Shown: one piece after another, positions 24,218-34,912 of the stretch | Layout of the letters: every line of letters starts with the position of its first letter | Position numbering within the stretch: position 1 is the stretch's first letter | Assembly (NCBI GenBank): GCA_021791495.1 | Contig: JAJYWN010000062.1 | Coordinates: 1-40,897, forward strand | Source: Bacillota bacterium | GTDB taxonomy: Bacteria > Bacillota > Sulfobacillia > JAJYWN01 | DNA length: 40,897 nucleotides | Direction: 5' to 3' | The notes under the pieces: model-generated | The model's input: only the letters and a program-made list of their open reading frames with translations | Database searches by the model: none | What the model was told of the DNA's origin: nothing | Program-made: the position numbers and the translations under genes

Positions 24218-26035
24218 ATGATTCCTCTCAGTCAAATCATCGAAGACAGCCGCCTATGTGAACTGGACCGGGCCCTCCGGCTATCGACGGCCCTGGTCGG
24301 CGCATTGGCGCATCTGCACGCCACGGGCTGCTCACCGACATCCTTCGACCTCTCCACCATCATGTGGGACGAGCGGGAAAGAGCCGAGTTTGTTCTGGTG
24401 AGGGAGTGGCGCGGGGACCAAGGAGATCACGCGGACGACATGCGCGCGGATGCCGCCGGACAAACCATCGACGCCGCCGGCGGTGCCGCCGCACCGGGCG
24501 CCGCCGCCCCCGCCGACTCCGTCGCTCCCGCCGACTCCGTCGCTCCCGCCGGCTCCATCGCCCCCGCCGGCTCCGCCGCACCCGTGGCGGACGCCTTGAC
24601 TGGCGGCGAGACCCAGGTCCAGGCGGACCTGGCCGACCTCGGCCGCCTCCTGTACCACCTCCTGACCGGCCGCGCCTGGGAACCAGGTGCGCCCCAGCCG
24701 CGCCGCCTGAACAGCCAAATCCCTATTAAGCTGCAGATTTGTGTCCTGAGGGCCCTGGGCGACCCGGGCGCCGGCGGCGCTTACGCATCCTCCGCCGCCA
24801 TGCTCCAAGAATTGCGGCAGGTGGGCCACCGCCCCCAAGCCTATTACACGGCGCGGACTGGCCTGCAACCCGGCGATATGGCCCAGCGCCTCAGGGCGGC
24901 GGCCGGCACGAGCGGCACGGCCGACACGGCCGACCCGCACGACCCGCACCACCTCCCGGCCCTGAAGGGTACGAAGGAAGAGCGGCTGGCCGCCAGTGCC
25001 GCCAACGGCGGCGGCACCGGCAACCGCGGCGGCGGCCGCAACGGCAACCGCGGTGCCGGCGGCAGCGCCATGACGCTGCCTCCGCCGCCCGCGCCGCTCG
25101 GCCCCATTCCGGCCTTCCTGCGCCAACTGGCCTTCTTCATTCCCGCGCTGGCGGTCATCGCCGTCGCCGCCGGTCTCCTTGGCGGCTTCATCTCCCTCGG
25201 CCCACCGCCGAACCGCGGCGAACTGACCGTGTACTCCATCCCGTCGGCGGCCCGCGTCTTCGTCGACCAGACCTATATCGGCCAGACACCCATTTCCCGG
25301 CACCAGCTGGCGCCGGGCGACCATCAGGTCTTGATCAAGGCCGACGATTACTACGATTACCAGTCGTCCTACTCTCTGCAGGCCGGCAAGGAGACCGTCG
25401 TGTCGGCCGGCCTCGCGCCCATGCCTGGTAGCATCATGGTACAGTCCGAACCCAGCGGCGCGCAGATCTTCCTTGACGGCATCCTCCTGAAAGACCAGGT
25501 CACGCCCTATCTGGTGGCGGACGTGCCCCCCGGCCAGCATAAAGTCAAGCTCCGCAAGGCCGGCCATGAAGACCTGGAGAGCGCGGTCACCGTGAAACCG
25601 CACGACCAGACACTCTTGATGCGGGCCCTGACGGCCATCCGCGCCACCGGCAGCCCCGGCGGCCCCGTGGAGGAAGAGCCCATCGAGGTCGGCTATAACG
25701 AGACCCGCGGCCCCGGCTTCCAGCCATACGACCTGAAACCGAATACGACGAAGCGCTTCCCGGTCTCCCAGGCGAAGAACATCGGCTTCCGCGTGTTGTC
25801 CGCCAGTTTTGGGCTAGAGCGTGGCACCGTGGTGCCGTCGGTGATTTGGGTTGTGTACCCCGACGGGACGCGGAACACGATCTGGGACTTGGAGTACGCC
25901 ATGGATTCGGTGCGCTTCCTGGACGGCGGCGGCCAGTTCGAAATCGCCCCCGGCGTGTACACCATCTACGTCCAACTGACCTTTGGTGGGCGCAAGCAGA
26001 CCCTCTCGACGAAAGTCGTGGTGGAAACTGACTAG
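24218..26035 (+). CDS. Pseudokinase-like membrane protein with two PEGA domains
   Basis: The 605-aa protein has three parts. Residues about 20-202 resemble the C-lobe of a Hanks-type Ser/Thr kinase: ALAHLHATG then DLSTIMW where active kinases have HRDLKPSNIL, then DLADLGRLLYHLLTGR and a final YASSAAMLQELRQV. The catalytic HRD and the whole N-lobe are missing, so it should not phosphorylate. A low-complexity Ala/Pro/Asp/Ser insertion (about 88-125) splits this part. A single membrane helix (304-327) follows a Gly/Asn/Arg- and Pro-rich linker. Outside are two PEGA-type beta repeats (335-400 and 404-472; for example GQTPIS and PSGAQIFLDG) and a further beta-rich domain to the end. A signalling or surface-sensing role is inferred. 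Confidence 0.78.
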   Translation: MIPLSQIIEDSRLCELDRALRLSTALVGALAHLHATGCSPTSFDLSTIMWDERERAEFVLVREWRGDQGDHADDMRADAAGQTIDAAGGAAAPGAAAPADSVAPADSVAPAGSIAPAGSAAPVADALTGGETQVQADLADLGRLLYHLLTGRAWEPGAPQPRRLNSQIPIKLQICVLRALGDPGAGGAYASSAAMLQELRQVGHRPQAYYTARTGLQPGDMAQRLRAAAGTSGTADTADPHDPHHLPALKGTKEERLAASAANGGGTGNRGGGRNGNRGAGGSAMTLPPPPAPLGPIPAFLRQLAFFIPALAVIAVAAGLLGGFISLGPPPNRGELTVYSIPSAARVFVDQTYIGQTPISRHQLAPGDHQVLIKADDYYDYQSSYSLQAGKETVVSAGLAPMPGSIMVQSEPSGAQIFLDGILLKDQVTPYLVADVPPGQHKVKLRKAGHEDLESAVTVKPHDQTLLMRALTAIRATGSPGGPVEEEPIEVGYNETRGPGFQPYDLKPNTTKRFPVSQAKNIGFRVLSASFGLERGTVVPSVIWVVYPDGTRNTIWDLEYAMDSVRFLDGGGQFEIAPGVYTIYVQLTFGGRKQTLSTKVVVETD

Positions 26036-26070
26036 GAGCAAATATTTGGAGCGTGCAGGAAATCGGCGAG

Positions 26071-26097
26071 CCAGGGCGAATACGTCCCCGGTTTTTT
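26071..26097 (+). terminator. Probable terminator after the PEGA protein gene
   Basis: CCAGGGCG and CGTCCCCGG form a stem with one mismatch and one bulge around AATA, immediately followed by TTTTTT (26092-26097). It lies 36 bases after the stop codon. Confidence 0.6.
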
Positions 26098-26170
26098 GGT
26101 ACCCGAAGGAAAATACTTAGCCAATACAGGCACCTAAACAACGGTTTCCCCCACGGGAGGTATCAGGCTC

Positions 26171-26755
26171 ATGGCCCAGGCGGGTCAAGCGCGCGACCCC
26201 AGAACCGCACCAACAGATGTAGCCTACGAAATACTCGTCCAGAACGGTGCGCCCATGCACTATAAGGACCTGTTGGCCGAGGTCCTGCGGCAGAAAGGAA
26301 TGGAGTCGGCCGGCGATACCGGCCGCATCGTCGCCGGCATCTTAACCGACATCAACCTTGATAGCCGCTTCGTCCACGTGGGTCAGGGCCAGTGGGCCCT
26401 GCGCCGCTGGGCACCCAAGCAGCCGGAGACCAAAGTGCCGTCCCTGGTCCCGGTGGGACGGGACCTGCGGCGCCGCAAGGATTTCGCCTTGGTGGTCGAA
26501 GACGAGGACGATGACGACAAGGATGACGCCGGCGCGGCCAACGCGGACGGCGCCGACGACGACGAAGACGAAGACGAAGAGGGCTGGGAAGCGGAAGTCG
26601 AACCCGAGCCCAGCCCCGACGACTCCGGAGACGATCCGGAGTCCGACTCCGACTCCGACTCCGACTCCGACTCCGACGCCGATTCGGACGCGGATGCGGA
26701 TGCGGATACCGACGCGGACTCTGATTCCGATTTGGACGACGACCCCGAGGTCTAG
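26171..26755 (+). CDS. rpoE: DNA-directed RNA polymerase delta subunit
   Basis: The 194-aa protein has an N-terminal HARE-HTH winged-helix domain (about 14-80; MHYKDLLAEVLRQKG and a later RFVHVGQGQWALRRW) and a strongly acidic tail from about residue 111 to the end, the layout of Bacillota RNA polymerase delta. Delta speeds recycling of polymerase and changes sensitivity to the initiating nucleotide. The tail includes a Ser-Asp run encoded by GACTCC hexamers (about 26641-26680), a sequence prone to length change. The ATG at 26171 follows GGGAGGT. The gene lies directly upstream of pyrG, as in Bacillus and relatives. Confidence 0.9.
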   Translation: MAQAGQARDPRTAPTDVAYEILVQNGAPMHYKDLLAEVLRQKGMESAGDTGRIVAGILTDINLDSRFVHVGQGQWALRRWAPKQPETKVPSLVPVGRDLRRRKDFALVVEDEDDDDKDDAGAANADGADDDEDEDEEGWEAEVEPEPSPDDSGDDPESDSDSDSDSDSDADSDADADADTDADSDSDLDDDPEV

Positions 26756-26957
26756 TCCCCAGCTGCGGCATCTGGGCGAAGTCCCAAAGCGCCTTTCGCC
26801 AAAGACCTCGGAAATCTGACATTTTCCAAGAGGGATTCTCCCTGTCCAGGCGAATATGGACGTTGTTTTGGGGGAGATCATTTGCGGATAGACCAATTGG
26901 GACAGGACGTAACAAGACTAAGACGAGAGAGGACTCACCTCACCTCGTAAGACTGAG

Positions 26958-26998
26958 AGCCCAGCGTCGGGACGCTGGGCTCCGTCACTTTTTTTAGG
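26958..26998 (+). terminator. Terminator or attenuator hairpin upstream of pyrG
   Basis: AGCCCAGCGT pairs with ACGCTGGGCT around a CGGG loop, and TTTTTTT follows after eight bases. It is a strong intrinsic terminator 80 bases before pyrG. In Bacillus subtilis a terminator in the same place, with a UC-rich 5' arm, attenuates pyrG in response to CTP. The rest of the 323-base rpoE-pyrG gap holds only short dyads; no clear promoter was found. Confidence 0.8.
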
Positions 26999-27051
26999 GC
27001 TTGTTGCGGGGACGATAAGAACGGTTTCGGGGCGGGCACAGGTTTTCATAG

Positions 27052-28725
<1,674 letters not shown>

Positions 28726-29465
28726 CGTACCGTTCCGCCAGACCTACCCAAACCTACGCTAAGCCCCCGGTCCTCCAGAAGCTGATGGGCATCTGCTAAC
28801 GCGTCAGGTCGTCTGTCGCCCAGAAGCTTGTCTCATCATACTATGTAGAGACGCCACCAGAGTGGTGATACAGGGACGGGGTGGTCTGATGAGTTGGCAT
28901 TTCCGAAAGCCATCGGGGTCCAGTCCTTTCAGTCGACGCGTGACAGCCAGCACCGGGGTTACCCAGATCATGGGTACGAACCGGGCCCCAGGCATACGCC
29001 GGGCCGTCGAAACAGGCCGTACGTCAGGTTCTGGCTGTGGCTGCCCAGGCTGTGGGCCGCGCATCCGGCGGTTCATTGATGCAGGCCTGATCAACCCCAA
29101 CCGTATCGTCGGTAATAAGCACCAGTAGGAGGGCCAACCAGGATTTGGCATGGCTATGAGTTAACATAAAGGCAGGAAAGAAGCCTCGCGTCAAGAAAAC
29201 CGCAGCTACAACAATAGAAGAATTCCTCCCCGCTCCCTCCCGCCTGAGCCGGCCACCCCCAAGGCCGGCTCCTTTTCGTCTGGAACCGTGGAAGACACTT
29301 TGGCAATTGTCGAATTCTCTGAGCCACTAAAAGGATTGACCGTGCACCCGCCTAATACAAGCCCAGGTGCCTCGGCATAACTATGGAAGCCGCAGTCGCC
29401 GGCGTGGACCCGCCTTGCGGCCTGACCCTTGTCTGATGGTCCGACCCTTGGGGGTAGCTGCCTTG
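28726..29465. other. Gap between pyrG and sppA with one terminator
   Basis: Most of this 740-base stretch shows no gene I can support. A 79-codon plus-strand frame from ATG 28889, with GGGGTGG before it and ending in a Gly/Cys-rich then basic stretch, is a weak candidate. A 115-codon minus-strand frame overlaps it and looks like a shadow. The clear element is the terminator described at 29246-29276. Confidence 0.6.
29246..29276 (+). terminator. Intrinsic terminator upstream of sppA
   Basis: GAGCCGGCC (29246-29254) pairs perfectly with GGCCGGCTC (29263-29271) over an 8-nt loop, followed by CTTTTC. It ends transcription from the pyrG side. Confidence 0.75.
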
Positions 29466-30473
29466 ATGAAGAACCTCCGCGCCGCCATGGCGGCCAACCG
29501 CCGCGTCGTGATCGCCGGCATTCTGGCCTTGGTCGCCCTCTCCGTGGTTGTCGCCCTTTTTTACCAGGGCGGAGGCGGGGTCGCCGGGGCGGGGTGGGTC
29601 CGGGGAGCGCGAAACGTCATCGGACTCATCTACCTTGATGGCGTGCTGACTTCCGGCGCCGGGTACTCCAGCTTGACCGAGTCTTACACCGGGTCGGACG
29701 ATATCGTCGCCTTCCTGCGCGAGGCCACGCAAGACCCGGCGGTGCGCGCCGTCGTGCTGAGGGTGAACAGTCCGGGCGGCAGCGCCGCGGCGGCGCAGGA
29801 AATTTCTCAAGAAATAAAGGAGTTCCGCGACGCCGGCAAGGTCATCGTCACTTCTATGGGCGACGTGGGCGCCTCGGGCGCCTACTGGATCGCGGCGCAG
29901 ACGGACCGCATTTTCGCTGTGCCCGCCACCATGACCGGCAGCATCGGTGTGATCATGGAGACGTACGACCTGGCCGGGCTTTACGGTAAGCTGGGCATCA
30001 GTCCGGAAACCATCAAGAGTGGCCCCTTCAAGGACATTGGCACTTCGTCACGCCCCATGACTCCGGAAGAGCAGAAGATCATGCAGGCCATGGTGGACGA
30101 CATCTTCGACCAGTTCGTGGGCGTGGTGGCCGAAGGGCGGAAGATGACAAGGGCGGCGGTCCTTCCGTTGGCCGACGGGCGCGTGTTCACGGGGCGGCAG
30201 GCGATGGCGGCGGGGCTGGTCGACGAAATGGGCAACCTACCCGCGGCGGTGAGGAAGACGGCGGAGTTGGCCGGCATCGCAGGCTCCTACCGAGTGAAAG
30301 AGTATGGGGCGTTGTCGCCTTGGCAGCTGCTTCTGAGGGAAATCGGGGCGGCGGCGCGGAGCCTGGGGGCAGCGGCGGGGAATCTGGGCGCGGCAGCGGG
30401 GAGTCTGAGCGGGGCCGCGCGCGGGCTGGGTGTCCTACAGACGCTTCCCATTAGCATTCCGGGCGGGCGGTGA
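29466..30473 (+). CDS. sppA: Signal peptide peptidase SppA
   Basis: The 335-aa membrane-anchored serine protease degrades cleaved signal peptides and membrane-protein fragments. One helix (about 13-33) anchors it. The catalytic dyad is clear: Ser137 in GDVGASGAYW and Lys189 in SGPFKD, 52 residues apart as in the Bacillus subtilis enzyme (Ser147, Lys199). Length fits the short, single-domain type. An Ala/Gly/Leu-rich tail (about 289-318) contains near-repeats of AAAGxLG. The ATG at 29466 is preferred because the anchor follows at once; the frame stays open upstream. The Yip1-type gene begins eight bases after its stop. Confidence 0.93.
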   Translation: MKNLRAAMAANRRVVIAGILALVALSVVVALFYQGGGGVAGAGWVRGARNVIGLIYLDGVLTSGAGYSSLTESYTGSDDIVAFLREATQDPAVRAVVLRVNSPGGSAAAAQEISQEIKEFRDAGKVIVTSMGDVGASGAYWIAAQTDRIFAVPATMTGSIGVIMETYDLAGLYGKLGISPETIKSGPFKDIGTSSRPMTPEEQKIMQAMVDDIFDQFVGVVAEGRKMTRAAVLPLADGRVFTGRQAMAAGLVDEMGNLPAAVRKTAELAGIAGSYRVKEYGALSPWQLLLREIGAAARSLGAAAGNLGAAAGSLSGAARGLGVLQTLPISIPGGR

Positions 30474-30480
30474 GTGGAGT

Positions 30481-31233
30481 TTGACGGAGAGACCAGAAGA
30501 TCAAAGGCCGGAAAACCGGAGACCAGACGGCCACGAGGCGCAAATGCCAAGTGGCATCGCTACACCGTTGTCGGACGGTCCCGTCCCGCCCTCCGCCTCC
30601 GCCGCCCCTGCTTCCGGGTCCACGTCACCCTCTTCATTCTTAGATAACCTATACGGCGCGCTCTTCACGCCGCGCCGCGCCTTCGCCGACCTTGCTGCCG
30701 ACCCGCCGCTGGGCCAAGCCGTCATCCTCTTCGTCATCATCGATGTGGTCGGCGCGGCGACCATGAGTTCTCGGCTTTTGACCGGTTTGGGGGCAGGTGG
30801 GCGCGGCATCCTGGCGCCGGTCGGGCTCATCGTTTCGCTGCTGGTCTTTTCGTTCTTCCTCTGGTTCTTGTCCGCGGCCGTGCTTAACCTGCTGGCCGAG
30901 TTCTTGGGCGGCCGCGGGCGGGGGGCGACTCTTTTTGTCCTGCTGGCCTTCGCCGAAGCGCCGGCCCTGCTCACCGGCCCCATTCGCATTCTGCGCACCA
31001 CGTTCTTGGGGCCCATCGCCGTCCTCGCATCCATCGCCGTCTACCTCTGGACCCTATGGCTCACCGTGGAGGCGGTGGGGGCGTCTCACCAGCTATCCTT
31101 CAAACGGTCCCTCCTCGCCGTCGTCCTGCCTCTGTTGGCGGTGCTGGCGTTCTTGGTCGTCGTCGTCATCGCCGCGGGCGCCGCCTTGACCTTGCCATTC
31201 TTCCGGGGGACGCCGTACATTCCCAGGATCTAG
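30481..31233 (+). CDS. Yip1-domain integral membrane protein
   Basis: The 250-aa protein has a polar, Pro/Ser-rich N-terminus of about 60 residues, then FLDNLYGALFTPRRAFADLAADPPLG, the typical entry of bacterial Yip1 proteins, and about five membrane segments. Function in bacteria is not established. The TTG at 30481 follows GGTGAGTGGAG and lies seven bases after the sppA stop; ATG 30544 is an alternative. It is probably co-transcribed with sppA, which suggests a membrane-related role. Confidence 0.8.
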   Translation: MTERPEDQRPENRRPDGHEAQMPSGIATPLSDGPVPPSASAAPASGSTSPSSFLDNLYGALFTPRRAFADLAADPPLGQAVILFVIIDVVGAATMSSRLLTGLGAGGRGILAPVGLIVSLLVFSFFLWFLSAAVLNLLAEFLGGRGRGATLFVLLAFAEAPALLTGPIRILRTTFLGPIAVLASIAVYLWTLWLTVEAVGASHQLSFKRSLLAVVLPLLAVLAFLVVVVIAAGAALTLPFFRGTPYIPRI

Positions 31234-31620
31234 GGGGCGCCGTCCAGTCCGCCGCAGGGCATCGTTCGAGCGATACTCAACACGAAGGCGCATACGCCGG
31301 CGCGGGTGGCATGGTAGGATTGGAGGAATGGACCTTTGTCGAATGATCCGTCATTTAGACCGCCACCCTTCTGTGGTCGTGGACCGGTGCGCGCAACCCT
31401 GGTTGGTACGGACTAAGTTAACCGGAATCGACCGTTACGGTAAACGACTTCCTTCGCGGAGTGGGCAAGTATCGACTCCCGCCCCAGTTTCGGGAATAGA
31501 ACGGGTCGACGGTGGGCGGAGAGACGGCCCGACGGGGCTGACAGGGGTGGGACGGTCTAGAAAACGGAACGTTCGACAAACATACGTTCCTCGAATGTGA
31601 CCAAAATGCCCGCCCCGCGC
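31234..31620. other. Convergent gap with an inverted repeat
   Basis: The 387 bases separate two convergent genes. No gene is supported; a 90-codon plus-strand frame at 31328-31600 lacks protein character. GGAACGT (31566-31572) and ACGTTCC (31584-31590) form a perfect inverted repeat with an 11-base spacer. Within it, 31577-31590 matches the Bacillus LexA box at 12 of 14 positions. I see no T-rich terminator. Confidence 0.5.
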
Positions 31621-32976
31621 CTACTCCACTCCCAGCAGCTCCATCAAGGCCACGGCGTACACCTTCGTCGTCTTGATGAGGTCGTCCACGTGGATGCGCT
31701 CGTCGATGGCGTGGTGGAAGTTCAGCACCCCGAAACCGAACAGGACAGTCGGAATATCGTGCTTGGCCACGAACTGCGAGGCGCCGGTGGGCGATGGCAC
31801 GCCGGTGATGTTCGGCTCGACGCCGAAGACCTTCTTGACCGCGCGCCGGATGCCCTGGATGATGGGGCTATTCTCCTCCAGCACATAGGGCGGCGTGTCC
31901 GCGATAACCTCGAAGGTGATGTTGTGTTCGGGGTAATCGCGGTTGAAGGTGTCGACAGCGTCCCGCATCTCCTTGACGGCCGCCTTCGGGTCGTGTCCGG
32001 GCGGGATGCGGCGGTTCATGATGACCTCGGCCGTCTTGGCCTGGTGATGCGAGGCCCCCCGGTAGCCACAGTCTATCGCGTTCACGCGCATCCGCGGCTG
32101 CCCGTGCCCTTCGAGCGGTACCTCCATAGCGTTCACCCGGTCCATCATGGGACGCAGCCGGTCGATGAACAGGAGGGCCGCCTCCACCGCCCCCAGGCCC
32201 ACCTTCGGCGTGAGAACGTGGTAGTTGTGGCCGGTGAAAGTGAACCGGTAAGCCTGCTGGCCGGCCATGGCGCGGATGATATTGTTCTCCTTCATGGAAG
32301 TGAAGAAGGACCTTCCAAGGGGGGTGAAGTCGGTGGTGCACCCGTACAATGCCATATCAAAGTCCATGGGATAGTGCTTGGCGATGTACTGCATTCCCTT
32401 GGCGCCGCCCGTTTCCTCGTCGGCGTCGAAGATGACGGTCAGCTTTCCGCCCAGCTTCACGCCGGCCGCCTGCAGGGCTTCCAGCCCTTTCAATAGCGCC
32501 ACACCCGGCGACTTGTGGTCGCAGGCGCCGCGCCCGTAGATGAAGCCGTCCACGATGTTGCCGGAAAAGGCGCCGCCGCTGGCCTCGCTCCACTTTTCCA
32601 GCAACTCGCCGGTGAAAGGGTTGATCCAGGGGCCGACGATTTCGGGGTGGGTGTCCATGTGAGCGTTGAAGAGGAGCTTGGGGCCCGGTTCGACGTCCCG
32701 CTGGGTGCCTGGCCGGCCGGCGCGTTTGTTGCTCTCGCTCTCCAAGGTGGCGATGAGGCTCGGCCGCCCGTCCACTTCCACCCGCTCGATGGAAAAACCC
32801 AGCTTCTTCAGGTAGCCGGTGTAGAAGTCGGACATGGCGCCTTCGCCGGCGGAAGTGGGGTCGAAGGATGGGTTCACGCTCTTGGTGCGGATGGCAGTCT
32901 GGAGTGTAGAGATGATTTCTTCGCGGTGGTCGTCGACGTAAGACAGGACTTTCTGGACGGTATCACTGGCAGGCAC
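31621..32976 (-). CDS. M20 family metallopeptidase (ArgE/DapE/ACY1-type)
   Basis: The 451-aa zinc hydrolase has the first metal motif in LFNAHMDTHP, the bridging aspartate in GRGACDHKSPG, the catalytic glutamates in DADEETGG and a late histidine in LNFHHAIDERIHVDD. The family removes acyl or aminoacyl groups from amino acids, or splits dipeptides; the substrate is not clear. The GTG at 32976 is chosen because GGGAGGG lies ten bases upstream. It lies downstream of the amidase gene on the same strand, 82 bases away, and both fit peptide or amide breakdown. Confidence 0.9.
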   Translation of the reverse strand: MPASDTVQKVLSYVDDHREEIISTLQTAIRTKSVNPSFDPTSAGEGAMSDFYTGYLKKLGFSIERVEVDGRPSLIATLESESNKRAGRPGTQRDVEPGPKLLFNAHMDTHPEIVGPWINPFTGELLEKWSEASGGAFSGNIVDGFIYGRGACDHKSPGVALLKGLEALQAAGVKLGGKLTVIFDADEETGGAKGMQYIAKHYPMDFDMALYGCTTDFTPLGRSFFTSMKENNIIRAMAGQQAYRFTFTGHNYHVLTPKVGLGAVEAALLFIDRLRPMMDRVNAMEVPLEGHGQPRMRVNAIDCGYRGASHHQAKTAEVIMNRRIPPGHDPKAAVKEMRDAVDTFNRDYPEHNITFEVIADTPPYVLEENSPIIQGIRRAVKKVFGVEPNITGVPSPTGASQFVAKHDIPTVLFGFGVLNFHHAIDERIHVDDLIKTTKVYAVALMELLGVE

Positions 32977-33058
32977 TTTCAGTTCTCCCTCCCGAACGAG
33001 ATTAGGCAAGATGAGCAAGCTCTCTGCTCTTCGGTTTCAGAAGGCTTGGTCGGAGCAT

Positions 33059-34681
33059 CTACAAGGCCGGGTGACGCCGGTGCCAGCCGGTCGCCTGCTG
33101 GTAGGCGTGGGCCACACGCAAAAGCAGGCCTTCTTCCCAGGGGCGCCCGGCTATCTGGAGACCGATGGGAAGTTCGACCGCGGTGCCCCCACTGCCCCCG
33201 CTGCCCCCGCTGCCCTCGCCACCCTCGGTTCCCGTACTACTCACCTCGTCCGTCCCGAACCCGCACGGTACGGACAGGACCGGGTAGCCGGTCAGGGGAT
33301 ACGGGCAACTCCGCCGCAGCGCCGGCGCGATGTCCCGCCCCGGCGCCTCGGCCGAGAAGGGGCGGGCGACAGTGGACATGGTCGGGCCCAGCAGTAGGTC
33401 GACGCCGCCGGCGAACACCCGCGCCAGCGAGTCGGCGAAGTGCCGCCGCAGCTCCTGCGCCTCCAAGTAATCCACAGCTGGGATCCTCAGACCGGCGCGC
33501 AGCCGCTCCAACGTGGCCGGCGAGTAGCCCGGAGCCCGGCGCCGCAGCGCGTCCTGGTGGTGGGCCGCCGCCTCCGCGCCGACGATAACGCTCCAGGCCT
33601 TGACCGCGTCGTCCAGCCGCGGGACCTCGATCTCGCGGACCTCCAGGCCCAAGCCCTTGAGGACCTCGACGGCCTCCCAGACCGCCCGCCGCACCGGTTC
33701 GGCCGTGGGCGCCTCGAAATCACGCACTAAAACCCCAGCACGCAGCCCTTTCAGACTGGGGACGCTCCCCGAGCTCCCCGTGCTCCCCGTGCTTCCCTCG
33801 CTCCCCGCCGCGCCTCCCGTGGAGCCCCCGGCGGCCGCCCTGCCCAGCGCCGCCCGCACATAGTCCACCGGCGCGCCCCGGTCCATCACCGGGTCGTCGG
33901 GGTCGTACTCGGCGATCTCGTTCAAGACGACCGCCACGTCGGCCGCCGTCCTGGCCAGCACCCCTACGTGGTCGCAGCTACCCGACAGCAGGACCAGCCC
34001 ACTACGGCTCAGCAGCCCGAAAGTGGGTTTCAGCCCCACCAGCCCGCAAAACGCGGCCGGCGCGCGGGTGGAGGCGCCGGTCTCCGTACCTATCGAGAAG
34101 AAAGCCTGTCCAGCCGCCACCGAAGCGGCCGACCCCTTGCTGGAACCACCCGTGGAGCGCGCCACGTCCCAAGGGCTACACGTGACCCCAAAGTCCGGAT
34201 GGTCGTCGGCGTAGGCAAACTCGCGCAGCGTGGTCTTGCCCATCAGCACCCCGCCCGCGTCCAGAACGTGGTCCGCCACGAAAGCGTTCTCCCCCGGCAG
34301 GGGCCGCCGGTCGAAGGCGCGGCTGCCGCAGGTGGTGGGTAGCCCCCGGACGTCGAACAGGTCCTTGACGGTGAAGGGGACGCCGCACAAGGGTGACAAG
34401 GAGCTGGCCTGTTTCACGCGCGCCCCCAGCTTGAACTGGGCCTCCGCGCGCCGCGCCGCCGCCCGCGCCTCGTCTAGGGTGATCTGCATGTAGGCGTGCA
34501 ACGTCGGCTCCTGGCGCAGCAGCCGCTCCTCCGCCAGCCTCTCCACCTCGACCGGCGAGACCTCCCGCTTACGGTAAAGCTCCGTCAGCTCCAGAATGCT
34601 CAGCCACAGGAGCTCCTCGCGGTCTTCTCCCCGGCTCTCTGGGCCTTGACTCCTGCGTCTTTCTTCTTTCTCTCCGGCCAT
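33059..34681 (-). CDS. Amidase signature family hydrolase
   Basis: The 540-aa protein has the Ser-cisSer-Lys triad of the amidase signature family: Lys106 in FTVKDLFD, Ser181 in GGSSKGSAAS and nucleophile Ser204 in GTETGASTRAP. The glycine after GGSS is replaced by Lys182. Related enzymes include GatA and aliphatic or aryl amidases; the absence of gatB or gatC nearby argues against a tRNA role. Two Gly/Ser/Thr-rich insertions stand out, at residues 284-306 (33764-33832) and near the C-terminus (about 33178-33245). The ATG at 34681 follows GAAGGAGA. A perfect dyad lies about 125 bases upstream. Confidence 0.88.
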   Translation of the reverse strand: MAGEKEERRRSQGPESRGEDREELLWLSILELTELYRKREVSPVEVERLAEERLLRQEPTLHAYMQITLDEARAAARRAEAQFKLGARVKQASSLSPLCGVPFTVKDLFDVRGLPTTCGSRAFDRRPLPGENAFVADHVLDAGGVLMGKTTLREFAYADDHPDFGVTCSPWDVARSTGGSSKGSAASVAAGQAFFSIGTETGASTRAPAAFCGLVGLKPTFGLLSRSGLVLLSGSCDHVGVLARTAADVAVVLNEIAEYDPDDPVMDRGAPVDYVRAALGRAAAGGSTGGAAGSEGSTGSTGSSGSVPSLKGLRAGVLVRDFEAPTAEPVRRAVWEAVEVLKGLGLEVREIEVPRLDDAVKAWSVIVGAEAAAHHQDALRRRAPGYSPATLERLRAGLRIPAVDYLEAQELRRHFADSLARVFAGGVDLLLGPTMSTVARPFSAEAPGRDIAPALRRSCPYPLTGYPVLSVPCGFGTDEVSSTGTEGGEGSGGSGGSGGTAVELPIGLQIAGRPWEEGLLLRVAHAYQQATGWHRRHPAL

Positions 34682-34804
34682 GTCGGCCCAGTCTCCTTCT
34701 GTTTTCGCGCGGCCGCGGTGTCGTCCTCCCAGCTCGACGGCCCCCCCGCGGCCGACTGCCCCAGAGCCGTGCGGGTGAACTCTCAGCGCGCCTGTGATGG
34801 TCGA

Positions 34805-34824
34805 TGCTATCACCTGTGATAGCA
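34805..34824. promoter_or_regulatory. Perfect 9-bp dyad upstream of the amidase gene
   Basis: TGCTATCAC and GTGATAGCA are perfect inverted arms separated by CT. The size and symmetry suit a dimeric repressor operator. It lies between the stop of the 209-aa gene and the amidase start, and shares GCTATCAC with the dyad at 1446-1471. Confidence 0.5.
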
Positions 34825-34912
34825 CCCGAGTGCATAGGCGTCAATAAGTTACTCCCGACCGCCGCCGGTCGAACAAGGCGCGCGCCGCAGGCGATCGGAC
34901 GCGCCGCCCCGG

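Noticed and set aside
26641-26710. GACTCC/GCGGAT hexamer repeats as a possible regulatory array
   Set aside because: They are in frame in the acidic tail of rpoE and encode Ser-Asp and Ala-Asp runs, which explains them.
28804-29151. Overlapping small frames in the pyrG-sppA gap
   Set aside because: The plus- and minus-strand frames overlap, have no recognised domain, and only one has a passable ribosome site, so neither is listed as a gene.
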